64,000 nt of DNA from Niebla homalea (lineage: Eukaryota; Ascomycota; Lecanoromycetes; Lecanorales; Ramalinaceae): assembly GCA_019925105.1 (NCBI GenBank), contig JAHGAU010000008.1:1426001-1490000 (forward strand), read 5' to 3'. A model generated the notes under the pieces. That model searched no databases. It saw only the letters and a list, made by a program, of their open reading frames with translations, and was not told where the DNA came from. The translations under genes were made by a program, and so were the position numbers. Positions 22,640 to 36,396 of this stretch are shown here, piece after piece. Numbering within the stretch: the first letter of the stretch is position 1; each line of letters opens with the position of its first letter.

Positions 22640-25302
22640 CTAATTGTTCAGTTTTTGGCTGGCGTATGAAAGTATCCCAGCGACCTTGGCAATTTGCTGT
22701 TGCGCCAAATCCCAATTGCCTTCATTAACCGCATCGCGAACTCCGGGGAAATATGAGGCTCCATAGGTGTCCCACGCTTGCGGTGCAAAAATGACATGCT
22801 TGAACTGCTCGCGACCCGGTAGACCGCCATCAATATCTAGGAGATTGGTCTCGAAGTTGGCCATCCGTGTATTATGGCTTATGCGCTTGATGGCCAGGTT
22901 GTTGCTTTCAAACCCGTTGTTATTACTGTAGACGATGTTGGTCCAGGCCTGTGACCATTCATGGAACTGCTTCGCGTTCTCCGACATTTCATTGGCTGCT
23001 TTGTGTAGCGGGGAGAAGTCTAAGGGGTGCTTTGATTTGGTGTAGGCCTCCAGCTCGTCCACGTAGCCTCGAACAGCGTCTGCATAGGCCTCAAGATCGA
23101 ATGGGAGGATCTCGCGGTCGGAAAGATCCAGTATCAAGAGTGCCCAGATCCGCGCCACCACCTGGTGATACTGGAAGCCAGGGTCACCAAATCGATCCAT
23201 CCATTCATAATTGTCGTAGCAACTATGATAAGGGTAAGCCGGCCCTCCAAAATCCATGACCATCGAGGAACAGCCGGCCAGCATCTGGAAAGGTGCATGG
23301 TCACTGCCAGCGTCAAGTCCTCCGATCTCAGAGTTTTTCTCCGCGAAGACTGCTCGCAGAGACTTGTTGTAAGTGGGGTCAACTACTCGTTCCAGAACAT
23401 GAAGTAAAGCGGTGTTTAAAACAGGAGACGATCCGGCGTGGAAGTCTGAGCCTGTCGTAGCGACATCTACATTCAGATACGCAAATCCATCTCGTCGAAG
23501 CTCGTCAAGTCTTGCTTCAACATGTTCTGTGGAGCCGACAAGATTGTACTCCTCGGCGTCCCTTGAACCATGTTAGCGCTCAGTCAAAATGTTTGTGAGC
23601 CGGGCCTAACATACCATGAGGCAAATTCGATGGTCCGTAGAGGCTTCCACCCAATATCACGCAAGCCACCCAAGATTCGGACGACTTCCAATAACACCGC
23701 TGTACCACTGTTCGGATCGGCAGCACCAAAGCACCAAGCATCTCTGTGGTTACCCACAATGATCTTTTTCTCTGGCTGCTCGACACCAGTAATCTTCCCA
23801 AGCACGTTGTAGATGGGTCTCCTCTCTATTTCATCCAATTCGTTCCTGAGCAGAACGACGGGTGACGAAGAGTCTCCGGACCACCAGTCTACATCAGGGA
23901 CGCCACCCTTGCCCCAAGTATTGTCGAGCTCCCTACCATGGCCTTTGAGTGATTGAAGCAGCCTTTGGGCATCTCTCCAAGCCAAAGGGATTGATGGTAT
24001 ATTGTTGAGGCCTGGGTTGTTGTCCTTTGACTCTCTTCGAGACTCTTCTGGCGTGGACGCATATCCTGGCGTCAAGGGATCGCCCAAAACCCAGGATGTA
24101 ATTGCCACGCTGCCTCTCTGCACCCCATCACTAGGCATAAAGCGGCCATCAGGGAAAACATCACCCTGAATAAAGCCGTCTTCAGCCGGATCACTGTAGA
24201 TCATGCATCCAATTGCACCAGCGTTCTCCGCCCCTTTCACCTTCAAGGATCGATCCGCTTGAGTGCCATAGTATCGTAGGAGGACGATCGAGCCCGTAAC
24301 GTCGACACCCAAATCCAGAAGATGGCGGAAGTCTTCCTTTGATCCGTAGTTCCCATAGATCAAAGGACCTTGCACTGTGCCAGAGCGCGAGTGACCATGG
24401 AAAACAAACGAGTTCTCCTTCATAGGCATTCCTGGATAGACGGTGTTTTCATCAATGACAGCCTCCCACGCCATTTCTTCTGGCTCAATGATGGCGACTT
24501 TGCGACTACCAATTTCCGTCTTGGGATAGTTGAGATAGACGTCGAATCGTTCAAGTCTGACATCCTCAAGATGTTCTGCAAACAGAGCTTCGACGTACTT
24601 TGCTGAGGTATCTCCACCGCTGGTGCCCGCTATGTGAGTGTAATTGGTCAGGTAGCGTAAATGATCACGAATCTTATCCTCACGAACATGATCTATGACA
24701 TAGCTTCTGAGCGCTTCTGGATCGAACCACTTCATTCCAGGGGTGTTGCGTCCAGCTCTGAAGAAGTTGGAAAGGAACAGGAGGTATGCGAGAGATAGCA
24801 CGAGGAGGAGAGCGAAGAATCGGCCAAGTATAATCCAATTGGGTTTTGCGCTCGGCATGCGTTCTCTGAGGAGGCTCCAGGATGGCAGCCATGTTGGAAA
24901 TTGCGGTAGATGTATTGAGGAGAGAGTGTGCGTCAGGTTGGTGATCCGTTTTGAGAAGCGAGTCCCAGTCAGTAAATGTCTTCTACCGACTCCTGGCTCA
25001 AGGACCTCCATCTGATCAATCTCCCGTCGTAACTCCTCCGTCGAGCCTGATCGTGAATTCGCCCCTGACTGTAAGAGCTCATCCAGATCTAAGCTTGAGC
25101 GAACGGACTCCACCGTTGGGCCCCTGTAACCATCTCTTCTGACCCCACCTGACAAAAGACCTTGCCGTTCTGCATCCTGGCTGATATGTTCAGGACCTAG
25201 AGATTGAGAGGAGGAAGGGCGGGAGATGGCTTCATCGTATGTAGGGATTGGGAGTGATCCGAGACCCTCGTAACTTTCTTGCTTCTCTTCCATTATGAAC
25301 AT
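22640..25302 (-). CDS. tre2: Tre2/Vps70-like M28 family transferrin-receptor-like protein (glutamate carboxypeptidase type)
   Basis: Two exons (25302-23615 and 23561-22640, 53-bp intron) give 869 residues. The N-terminal 150 residues are cytosolic and Ser-rich with a PxY-type motif PTYDEA near 20-25. One membrane segment follows (WIILGRFFALLLVLSLAYLL, about 156-178), then a protease-associated domain, the M28 domain and a C-terminal dimerisation-type domain. Zinc-site motifs are kept: GNHRDAW, ADPNSGTA, WDAEEYNLVGS (formed across the splice), YLNVDVA and GSDHAPF. In yeast, Tre1/Tre2 work with Bsd2 and the ligase Rsp5 to send metal transporters to the vacuole. Unlike inactive transferrin receptors, this copy looks competent for metal binding. 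ATGs at 25302 and 25293 are both possible starts. Confidence 0.9.
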
Positions 25303-27539
<2,237 letters not shown>

Positions 27540-27825
27540 TTCTTCTATCTGTATTCGAAGTTGCTGTCAAAGAAGTAGACAGTGTCGCTCCATTTGATCA
27601 GTCAGCGCAAGCAATGTCGAGTCTGTCGTGGACATGGTCATTGGACATCGAAGGCGTCCTGAAATGCTTGCGGAGGTCTAGACTTTGAATCACGATGCCG
27701 AGGTATGACGTCTTGGGAACGCTCAGATCACGCTAAGCTCCAACAGTAATCTTGCAAGCCCAAGCCTTGAAAGTTAAGTTGTTCTCAAGCGTGAGAGGGT
27801 CTCTTCAGAATGTGAAGAAGCTCAC

Positions 27826-28644
27826 TTACGTTTTGACCTGGCGTATAGTGACGGTGGTGCCTTCCAATGACCATTTGACGCTGTGAATATCCCGTAGATC
27901 GCCCCACGCTGATCGTGAGATCCTCTCGACATAACGCACATCAGCACTGAGGTATGCTTTACCCAGACTCTCGATAGCATGCGTTCGTATCTTGCCGTGC
28001 GACCACTCAACAAGGCGTCTTTGATAAGCGTCCATCGATTCTTCATTCTTCCAGAAAGTAGCCCAGTCTCCCAGTATAATGGCCTTCAAAATCCGACTTA
28101 TCTTTGGATCACGCAGCGAACATTCCAATCTGGCAAGAAGCGCTGCATTAAAGTCGGCTTGCCGGCATGCCAAATCAAGAACATGGTAACCTGACATTTC
28201 GTAGAACAACGTTTTGGTCAATGGTTTCGACCGGTGCATTCTGCTCAATAGATGCAGTATCGCTGGATGATACGACTCGTGATGTCGCACAAGTATTGTT
28301 ATGCGTATCATGAAGACATACGCATTTTGTGCGAATAGATCCGAACGGCGAACGGCCACAATAGCCTCGCGAAGTTTGCGCATTGCTTGGAGTACGACAT
28401 CCTCCAATGGATATAGCCGCATCAGGCTCAAGACCCGGTGCTCCTTTGACTGGGGATTGTCAACTGCAAGATCGCTGCCATTATCATTGTCTCCAAGCTT
28501 GAGGCCTGCGAAGGTCTCGTCCAGATCATTGATAAGAGCCGACGAAGAGCAGTGCTTGAGACAACGATCCAAGATCTGATCATAATATGATTCCTGGGCC
28601 TGTAGAGCCAGCAGCCTGTAGCGTTCAGTGATCCGAGCGGACAC
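27826..28644 (-). CDS. CSN8/PSMD8/eIF3k (SAC3-like) family protein, 5' end unresolved
   Basis: A frame of about 272 codons reads ARITERYRLLALQAQESYYD, AMRKLREAIVAVRRSDLFAQ, FYEMSGYHVLDLACRQADFN, ILGDWATFWKN, SMDAYQRRLVEWSHGKIRTH and TVTIRQVKT. It matches a widespread fungal protein carrying the PCI-related CSN8/PSMD8/eIF3k helical domain; such domains build COP9, proteasome lid, eIF3 and mRNA-export scaffolds. The frame opens at GTG, not ATG, so an upstream exon is needed. A frame at 28653-28850 (DPLEAFGLPSKGDKRF) lies just upstream in another phase. I found no normal-sized intron joining the two in phase, so either a short indel or an unseen exon exists. The precise complex it belongs to is not known. 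Confidence 0.72.
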   Translation of the reverse strand: MSARITERYRLLALQAQESYYDQILDRCLKHCSSSALINDLDETFAGLKLGDNDNGSDLAVDNPQSKEHRVLSLMRLYPLEDVVLQAMRKLREAIVAVRRSDLFAQNAYVFMIRITILVRHHESYHPAILHLLSRMHRSKPLTKTLFYEMSGYHVLDLACRQADFNAALLARLECSLRDPKISRILKAIILGDWATFWKNEESMDAYQRRLVEWSHGKIRTHAIESLGKAYLSADVRYVERISRSAWGDLRDIHSVKWSLEGTTVTIRQVKT

Positions 28645-29380
28645 GGGAAGTACTAAATGAACCTCTTATCACCTTTGGAGGGCAATCCAAAGGCTTCGAG
28701 GGGATCTACCCTCACATCCTTTAGTCTCCCCCAATGTTGCGCCATCACAGACTTCCGAGTCTTATTCAAATCGAAGCAGCACTGGTACGGGGGAGTGTGA
28801 ACTTTGCAGGGCTTGCGACACTCAGTGTTGCGCACGGCACGCGAGATCACGTTACAGTCGCGTTGGAGGCTAACACCACCGCGATGGTGCTGGAGAGTGA
28901 ATGTTGTACGCCGTTAAGCTAAATATTTGGGATGTATCAAAACTGGAGTGAATCAGAAGTCGCTATACTTTAAGTTTCAATATGCTTCGGCAGATATTAG
29001 CGCGTTTCAGATATTAGACTCTCGAATGACCTGCATTAGCGCCTTATCAAAATCCCCCTTTTTTTCATTCACCCGTTGTGAGCTGATAAGCGCTGTATCA
29101 GCCATATATACGCGTTACTCAGGTTGTCTCTCATCATGGCGCCATTCTAGTGCGCGATGACTATTTTTCATTGATATCCTTACTTTGCAGCCAAAATTCT
29201 CGACGCATCCATTTTGATAGTCGGCCCAGCTCTCTGTAGCTAGACTTTGCTCTTCCTCTCGGTCATATGGCCACGAAACAGCCACGATTGTAGGATCTGC
29301 GTCAGTGCCAAGACCTATTGGGAGAGTTTAATCACACTTTGGTTAGCAAGGCCAAAAGTCCAACGATATAACCTGAGACT
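28645..29380. other. Intergenic region with possible 5' exon of the CSN8-like gene
   Basis: The first 200 bases hold the open minus-strand frame at 28653-28850 that may belong to the preceding gene. From 28.92 to 29.12 kb the sequence is AT-richer, with a repeated CAGATATTAG and a small perfect hairpin (GCTGATA...TATCAGC). The rest is the promoter of the PAQR gene. Confidence 0.4.
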
Positions 29381-30507
29381 ATGGATACACTCCGCCCTCG
29401 AGCTCTCCCTCCCCGCGCCAAAACCACCCCTGCCCTTCCCACTCTCAACACCCTCCTCACCGCTGAGGAAGCCGCCGCGGCAACGATCCGGCCACCACCT
29501 CGCGGTCCCTTCCTGCACAACTGGCACGACATCCAACCCTGGCAGCAGGACAACAAATACATTTTGACATCCTACCGCCCGGTCACAGGCTCCTACATGG
29601 CCTGTCTCCAATCGCTGTTCTACCTCCACAACGAGAGCGTCAATATCCATTCCCACATCTTTGGTTGTTTCCTCTTTTCCTTCATCGGTTTGTTCGTGTT
29701 GCTTTTCGAGAGCAAAAGCGTGACGGCAGCCGATGTATTCGTCTTTTCCTGTTTCTTTGTCGGGGCGGTGGCTTGTTTGGGTATGAGCGCGACGTACCAT
29801 CTAATCTCCAACCATTCGGCAGAAGTGGCACGCTTCGGCAATCAGCTGGATTATGTGGGTATTGTGATGTTGATCACGGGGAGCTTCGTGCCTAGTGTGT
29901 ATTATGGGTTCTACTGCGAGCCGGGCTTGCAGCGGCGGTATTGGAGTATGGTAAGTGCTGATCATCTATGTTAAGCATCTGTCTGTCCATAAGGCGCGCC
30001 GGCAAATTCAAAGATAGGTATCTTACGAAAAAATCGTTGTCTACAGATCTGCCTTCTTGGTCTGGGCTGCACCACCATCTCCATCAACCCCAAATTCCGC
30101 ACGCCCCATTGGCGCCCCTTCAGAGCGGCCATGTTCGTAGCCATGGGCCTCAGTGCCGTGTTTCCCGTGCTGCATGGCGTCTCTATATATGGAGCAGCTC
30201 AAATGCAACACTCGATCGGGCTCTTCTGGCTGGTCCTGCAAGGCTGCCTCTATGTTTTCGGTGCTGGACTGTATGCGGTATGTTCGCTCGTCCTTTCACA
30301 CTTTTTCTTCCGTGAAGGTAAGAGACTCACGCAAGAACGCAACAGGCTCGCGTCCCCGAAAAGTGGAAGCCGGGACATTTCGATATCTGGGGCAGCTCGC
30401 ACCAGATCTTTCATGTGCTCATCCTCCTGGCTGCGATGGCGCATCTGATGGGCTTGTTGACGGCCTTTCATTATCGCCAGGAGCAGCCCGCGTGCGGTGC
30501 GACATGA
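29381..30507 (+). CDS. PAQR/Izh family seven-transmembrane receptor-like protein (haemolysin III type)
   Basis: Three exons (29381-29950, 30047-30277, 30346-30507), all phase 0, give 320 residues. PAQR motifs are all present: YLHNESVNIHSHIFG after the first cytosolic segment, GMSATYHLISNHS followed by NQLDYVGIVML, and SSHQIFHVLILLAAMAHLMG near the end. The His and Asp residues in these motifs bind zinc in adiponectin receptors. About seven hydrophobic segments follow a Pro-rich N-terminus of about 60 residues. Yeast Izh proteins affect zinc and sterol homeostasis; PAQRs are thought to act as ceramidases. Position and splice signals are clear, and the gene converges on the sugar transporter gene. 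Confidence 0.94.
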
Positions 30508-31040
30508 CATATATATATGTTCAGACCGATCAATCAGCTAGACAGACCTTCGAAAGACATAGTGCCGCAATCCCGGCTGGGTTTCGATAGCGCTGCGCTG
30601 TAATTGCTGAAGGATATACGACATTACAGGCCCTTTGAATCATCATCGTACCAGATATCGAGTCCATGAGTAAAACGCCATGTAAGTGCACAGGAGCCGC
30701 AAGGGCCTTATTCCGAGGATGAAGTTTTCGAACTTAAGGTGAGAAGCCAGTCTAACAAGGATATGGAATGGGAGTGAGGCCAAACATCGACCGACCTAGT
30801 GTCTGTGGCCAGAGGTACCAGACAAGGAATGGTTACTAGTTTGTGAGTAAATTTTAAAGCAGGCAAGCAACCACAGTAGGCTAGTCACATGATGGCCAAG
30901 ATTGCTGCGACAGGCCCTGTTATTACATTATCTTCGTTGAATGAGGAAAATGCTGCCGGTGTTGCTACTTCTCTATAAAACAAAGGGGGTATCCAAAACA
31001 TACTCCAACATACAGGTGGAGCAGCTCCCTTCCATATCCC
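30508..31040. other. Convergent intergenic region
   Basis: 3' regions of the PAQR (+) and MFS (-) genes. A short AT repeat (ATATATATAT) lies just after the PAQR stop. Nothing else seen. Confidence 0.5.
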
Positions 31041-32931
31041 TCAGATCTTCTCTTCATGTGCAGACCCTCCAGTCTCCTTCTCCTCGTCGCTGATCTCCTT
31101 GTTCGCCGTGGCCACCCTCTGTCGCCTGGCCTCCAATGCATTGGGGTCAGCAGAGATGACGCTCGAGTTCAGGCGAAGTTGCTCTTCTTCGTGCTGGATA
31201 TAAGCGACTGGTCGCTTCGAGTGAATCGCATCTTTGTCTCGGAATATGAAGATCTATATTGCACCATCAGCTCGAATCTGTCAATTACGAGCGGCCACTC
31301 ACATTCTGGTTTTCGCGGAACATGCGATCCATTTCTTCCAAAGTCCGACCTGCTGTCTCCGGGTAGAAAAGGTAGATGATGGGAATGAAGGAGAAGTTGA
31401 AGAGTGCCCAAATGATATAGAACTTCCACTTGAGATTTTGGATCCCGATTGGTGTGATTTCCACAACTGCCGAAAGTCGTCATTGGTCTTTGCCTATCCT
31501 GGAGTCTGCATGAGGTGACTCACCCAGGAAATTGAAAGCCCAATCCGAGGCCGTTCCAACAGCAGCCCCTTTGGTTCTCATGGATAGAGAATTGATTTCG
31601 GTTGGGTATAGCCACGGCACCCCTTGGAAACCAATACCAAAGAATATATAGTAGGTGAAGAAGAACACTACTGATGCCGAGGCAACCTCTTTCGCATGCG
31701 GATAGCCATTCAATTCGTTGTAGCGCAACAGAGCAGTGATGATGGTGTAAGATGCACACTGGCCTGCGGATGCGTAGATCATCATCTTGCGGCGACCCCA
31801 ACGCTAGATGGAATGTCAATGAGAGCATCCTGATTGGTAGGTAAGTCTGGACTTACCTCGACATTCGGAATCCCAATCAAAGAAAAGGCCAGATAGCTGA
31901 CGCTGTTACACGCTGCCAATAGCCTTGCCAATTTCTCGTCCAGCCCAACAGATCTAATGAGGACAGTTGGAAGGTAGTAGGAAGTCACGTTAATACCGGC
32001 CAATTGCTGCATTGCCTGGGCTCCGCCGCTCAGGATCAAACGTCTTATCGTGCAAGTTCCTGCCTTGGATCTGCCGCGGAGAAGGTCTAGCCATCCGACG
32101 CCGTTCTCGCGCTCGTACTCTACAGCCCACTGGATTTCTTTAGATTCCGTGACCACGTAAGGGTCATAGATATCCTTGGCCTCGAGATCGGCCAGAATTT
32201 GCTCGGCGGGCTCCACCATGTCATGCGCAATCAGCCATCTGGGACTTTCGGGCAGCCAGGGAACGGTCGCGAATAAGATGATGATGAAGACGAATTGAAA
32301 AGCGAGCGGAATCCGCCAGGCAACTGGGCCAGAGACGTAGGAAAAGCCATAGGTGATCCAGTTGCTGAGGGAGAAACCGGCAATGTTCAGAATCATTTCG
32401 ATGACGATAAGCTTGCCTCTCCAAGCCGCTTTGGAGGTTTCGGCTTGCCAAACAGGAGCAGTCGCCGTATTTATTCCGTTGCCGAGGCCTGCAACAATAC
32501 GTCCGACAATCATCTGCGGGACACCGTAGGCTGTGATCTGCAAGATGGCGCCAATGGACATGACAGTCGTGCCTAGCAAGATGGATTTCTTGCGACCGAG
32601 CATTTCGCCAATGGAGAAGGCGGCCACTGCTCCGAAGAAGCATCCGACATCGTAGAGAGCTGTGACGGTACCCAGTAGCGATGTATGTTCGGGCCCGTTG
32701 AGATTGAGAGTGTCCAAGAAATCAGGAGTGACAATGACGCCACCTTGATCTGGTCAGCTCTATCTACATACATAGAGGAAGCATGGACATACCAAAAACG
32801 CCCTGATCATACCCAAACAAGCTCATGTCAGTGGAGCATGCCACAGACACCCAAAATGTAAGCCATCCTCCAGTCAAGCCAAAGTACGGCTTCTTAGTAC
32901 CACGACCGCCTTTTGACCTTAGAAGTCCCAT
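31041..32931 (-). CDS. MFS sugar-porter family transporter
   Basis: Five exons (32931-32793, 32743-31857, 31803-31524, 31466-31303, 31253-31041) with introns of 49-57 bp give 560 residues. Sugar-porter signatures: GYDQGVFGGVIVTPDF after helix 1, GRKKSILLGT, IVGRIVAGLGNGINTATAPV, PWLPESPRWLI, QQLAGINVTSYYLPTV, RWGRRKMMI (formed across a splice) and FYPETAGRTLEEMDRMF. Twelve hydrophobic segments are visible. It sits in the plasma membrane by family analogy and imports hexoses or related compounds; the substrate cannot be assigned. The C-terminal tail is charged (DEEKETGGSAHEEKI). The start was placed at the ATG before GLLRSKGGRGTKKPYFG, which gives a normal cytosolic N-terminus. Confidence 0.94.
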
Positions 32932-34312
32932 TATCGCTGTGAGTCCAAGTTCTAGGCCAGGAGCGAGATAGAACAGAGCGATGAGGATCCACCCAGGGCG
33001 GGGCAGCAAGCAATGTATACACTTTTGAATCCATCATGACATCACATGCGTGTGCTAGTCAATCTGCAGGTAGACCGCTACTGTGATAGTACCGGAACGA
33101 TCTCCTGAGCTGCAAAGGATCTCACCGTAGATGATCGATTCTGGCCCCCCTCTTACCGCCTTCTCGTTCACAAGAGACGAATTGTGGGGAAAAGAGTGAC
33201 ATTCACATGCAAGACGTTTATCTGGGGCGGGGTAGATTCAATCCCTGGCATATCAGTGGCTTGAAAGCTGTACGAGTACTCGTAGACGCATATAGTAGTA
33301 CCGAAAAGTGCATCATCATGCCGTATCGCTAGCCACTTGAGGAAGATCTCGTAGCATTCAGGCAATTCGCGCGGGCCGATCGATTAGGAGGATGAAGTTG
33401 GTGCTTGTTCTTGCCAATCGAATACATTGAAACCCTTCTTTGTTGGTTCCACCAGGGCTGAAACAATTGCTCAACGTCGTTGAGTTCCGACAGAATCATG
33501 CAGAGTAGGGATGCAAATGCTTAAGCAATGCTGGTTACAAAGGGTCGAAGTACCAAGATACACAGGAGAGATAATTGTAGCTTCCTGGTTTCATTCTGCA
33601 TGAACCGTCATCTTTCAGGAAGATGATAAGGTAGCCTGTGTAGCAGCCCTGGTTCTTTGTGCGCTGAATACTTCCGAAATATGAGAGCTACTGTCAAGGC
33701 CGACGTAAGCAAGTTCAGCAATGTACGTAGTATAGCTAAGCAGTCTTAAGCACCCCTACATTCCAAATTGCTAGTGTTTGGGAATTTTTGGATTCTGCGA
33801 CTCTTGTACTCAATAACCACAAATTTAGGTAACTAAAGCTTCCGCAGCTTAAGTTTCAGAGATTAATATATAATGACTATGTTAAAGGTATTGTAGAAGT
33901 AGACTTTAAGCCTTAAAGTCTAAACTTATCGGTAGGTAATAGGGCTGCTACGGGGTAGTTATAAGGCCTAGAATTTACATATATTCTATCTACATAAAAA
34001 CTTATACTTCATTTATATAAGTATAAAGTAATACTTTTAACCTTTACGGAGATCATATTCAAATGATGCTTAAGGCGTATTAAGTACTTGGCTGTCCTGT
34101 GATTTTAACGACAAATCGATTTCGAATTTCCAAAACACCAGCAATTTGGAATGTAGGGGTAAGATCTTGGAAGCGTTCATAGATAAGATAATCATTCACA
34201 CCTCAATCCGGACTAGAATAGCGAGGCCAAAAAAATCACTTAACTCCGTACAGCCTCGAACCTCAGTCATTCTGCCTTGCCGCTCACTATCCTGTCAAGA
34301 GACTCAAGCATC
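32932..34312. other. Intergenic region containing an AT-rich MITE-like element
   Basis: Promoter side of both the MFS gene (-) and mL40 (+). The main content is the inverted-repeat element at 33752-34160. No coding frame of note. Confidence 0.5.
33752..34160. mobile_element. 409-bp MITE-like element with terminal inverted repeats of about 32 bp
   Basis: The left end reads ACCCCTACATTCCAAATTGC and the right end is its reverse complement. The match covers about 32 bases with two mismatches. The interior is distinctly AT-rich against its neighbours and has no coding frame. This structure fits a non-autonomous class II element. Flanks read CTTAAG on the left and AAGATC on the right; a TAA/TTA-type or longer duplication cannot be settled by eye. 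Confidence 0.75.
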
Positions 34313-34945
34313 ATGCATCTCCCTTTCACTTCCAAATGTTTAGCGGCCGTCTTCAATATCTCACTCTGGACACAACATCCCACCAAAGTATTCGCTTCAC
34401 GCATGCACCCTACGCGATGGGCGCCCCTACGAACATCGCAATTCTCCACAACCGCCTCAAGGCATGCCAAACGCGGAAGACCCAGGCTTGACCCACGCAT
34501 CCGTAAATACCCCCCCCCTTAACCACCGGTCTTCAATCCACCTGGAAAACCACTAATCTGTATTTCCGCAGGAATGATACGCTACCACCTCCACCACCCC
34601 CTAACCCCCCGGCCCCTCCGCTTCTCCCGCCTCCGCTCCCTCCGCCACTGGACCATCCATCGCGCAGCGCAGCTCCTCCTCCACAAGAACCGATTGGAGC
34701 GCGAACGAGCACTGGAGCGGCAGTACAATGCCATGCGCGCCGCGTGCGAGGAGTTGAGGTTGGGGCTGAATGATGGGGGCAGGCTGTATAGGCAGGCCAT
34801 CACCAAGAAGGGGCATTACGGCGGGTTGAAGACGGAGAGGGAGGGGATGGTGGTGGGGAATGGGGGGATACCGATTGAATTCGCGAGGGCGCAGACGGAC
34901 GGGCCGCCGAGGGGGGGGTTCGATGAGAGCTGGACTAGGGGATAA
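34313..34945 (+). CDS. mrpl28: Mitochondrial large-subunit ribosomal protein mL40 (Mrpl28)
   Basis: Exon 1 (34313-34502) and exon 2 (34572-34945) give 187 residues. The first 60 residues are basic and lack acidic residues (RTSQFSTTASRHAKRGRP), a typical mitochondrial targeting sequence. The mature part carries the family block DPRIRMIRYHLHHPLTPRPL, formed across the splice, then RHWTIHRAAQLLL, RQYNAMRAACEELR, GRLYRQAITKKGHYGG and PIEFARAQTDGP. This matches fungal mL40/Mrpl28 of the mitochondrial 54S subunit. A downstream in-frame ATG at about 34403 would still leave a short presequence. Confidence 0.9.
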
Positions 34946-35441
34946 ACGTGGACGATGGGGATGGAGCCTGTCCTGCATGGCACAGTAGTTGGATTGTGAC
35001 CACAAAGCTTTCGAACATGACGGGCGAAGATAGGGCGGGAAGGGGATATCTGGAGTCGGCTTACAAGGTGAGGGATGCGGACGGGTTTAGGTGGTTCTTA
35101 ACGCTTGGCTGTGCGAATAAGTCTTGAAGGCTACTCGTGCGGTTGTCTTTGGAGCTTGGCCTTCGGAGATGGGTTTTGAGAATGCCATACATTGACGAGA
35201 ACCGCGTAACGCTTTTGAACTCCTCGAAACCCCCTCGACATGCCACCTTGCGCATCACGGCGGTGGTCCGATCTATTGTACATGGTTCTAGCTACAGAAT
35301 TATGCGGTTGGATACCGGGAAATATACTGATGCGCCTCTCGATCACCTGCCTTCCAAAAGATTGTACGGCCGTTGGACCATGCTGAGCTACTCGAAGTTT
35401 GTCAACATGGGATTCATGAGCACCTTTCATCTGCAACTCGC
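34946..35441. other. Convergent intergenic region
   Basis: 3' regions of mL40 (+) and Rho2 (-). Open frames here are antisense to the Rho2 gene end or lack any family signal. Confidence 0.5.
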
Positions 35442-36396
35442 TCAGAGGATCACGCAGCAGCCGCCTCGTTCGCTCTTTTCAAATGTTAGTAAAGCAGCCC
35501 TCGTCGCTGCCTCAAATACATCGTCCACCCCTTGCCCGGTCAAGGATGAGCATTCAAGATACTTTCGAGCCCCGATATCGCGTGCCGCATTCATGCCGTC
35601 GTTTTCAGTGGTGAATTTGAGGGACTTCTTGCGCATCTCTTCCTGTGCCACATGGTCTTCTCTTAGATCTTTTTTTAGACCGACTAAAATTACTGGGACA
35701 CCCGGACACCGCTCGTTTGCTTCCTCTATCCACTGAGACGAAGTCAGTATGAGATGGGGTACAGCTCAGGGGCTTGCATACTTTGTGCTTCACGTTATCT
35801 AAAGAGTCTGGAGTGTCAATCGAGAAACCGATCAGCAGCACATGTGCTTTCGAGTATGCCAATGGTCTCAATCTTTCGTAGTCCTCTTGCCCTGCAGTAT
35901 CCCATAATGCGAGTTGGACCGATTTTCCATCAACCCTGCAATCTGTGACGTAGTTCTCGAAGACTGTAGGTACATAATGCTAGTACCAGTCAGCAATCGT
36001 CATCTTCATAAATGCTTTCAATCTTTCCCACTCACTGTTGGGAAGTAGCCCAGGGTAAATACGCTCAATAGACTGGTCTTTCCACAGGCACCATCACCGA
36101 TGATCACGAGCTTCCTGCCAGACCCAATTCTGTCAGTGACTAAACCATTGCGACCTTTGGAGAGGGCTGAGTAGCTGCAACAAGCTCATATGTACAAGCC
36201 GATCAGAAAGCCATGCATGTTTGGTTAAAAAGCTTTGCAGTCATTTACTTGATGTGCATCCTAACAAGCAATCATCACGCTGGAGAGGGGATGGCAAGCG
36301 GTCCTGTTCACGCTCGGGGAACAAATACAACCCGAGGTTCAACGCAATGCTTCCTACATACCGTCGCATGACATTTGGACCTTGTTGTTGTGACAT
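35442..36396 (-). CDS. rho2: Rho-family GTPase Rho2
   Basis: Four exons (36396-36362, 36114-36036, 35979-35782, 35732-35442) give 200 residues. The first intron is 247 bp, the others 49-56 bp. GTPase motifs: GDGACGKT (18-25), the effector region [41 protein letters not shown] in place of the usual TKxD, and [20 protein letters not shown]. The C-terminus is GGCCVIL: a CaaX box ending in Leu, indicating geranylgeranylation, plus an adjacent Cys that may be palmitoylated. [15 protein letters not shown] and [13 protein letters not shown] are characteristic of the Rho2 subgroup, which in S. pombe signals through Pck2 to cell-wall alpha-glucan synthesis and the integrity MAP-kinase pathway. Confidence 0.95.
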
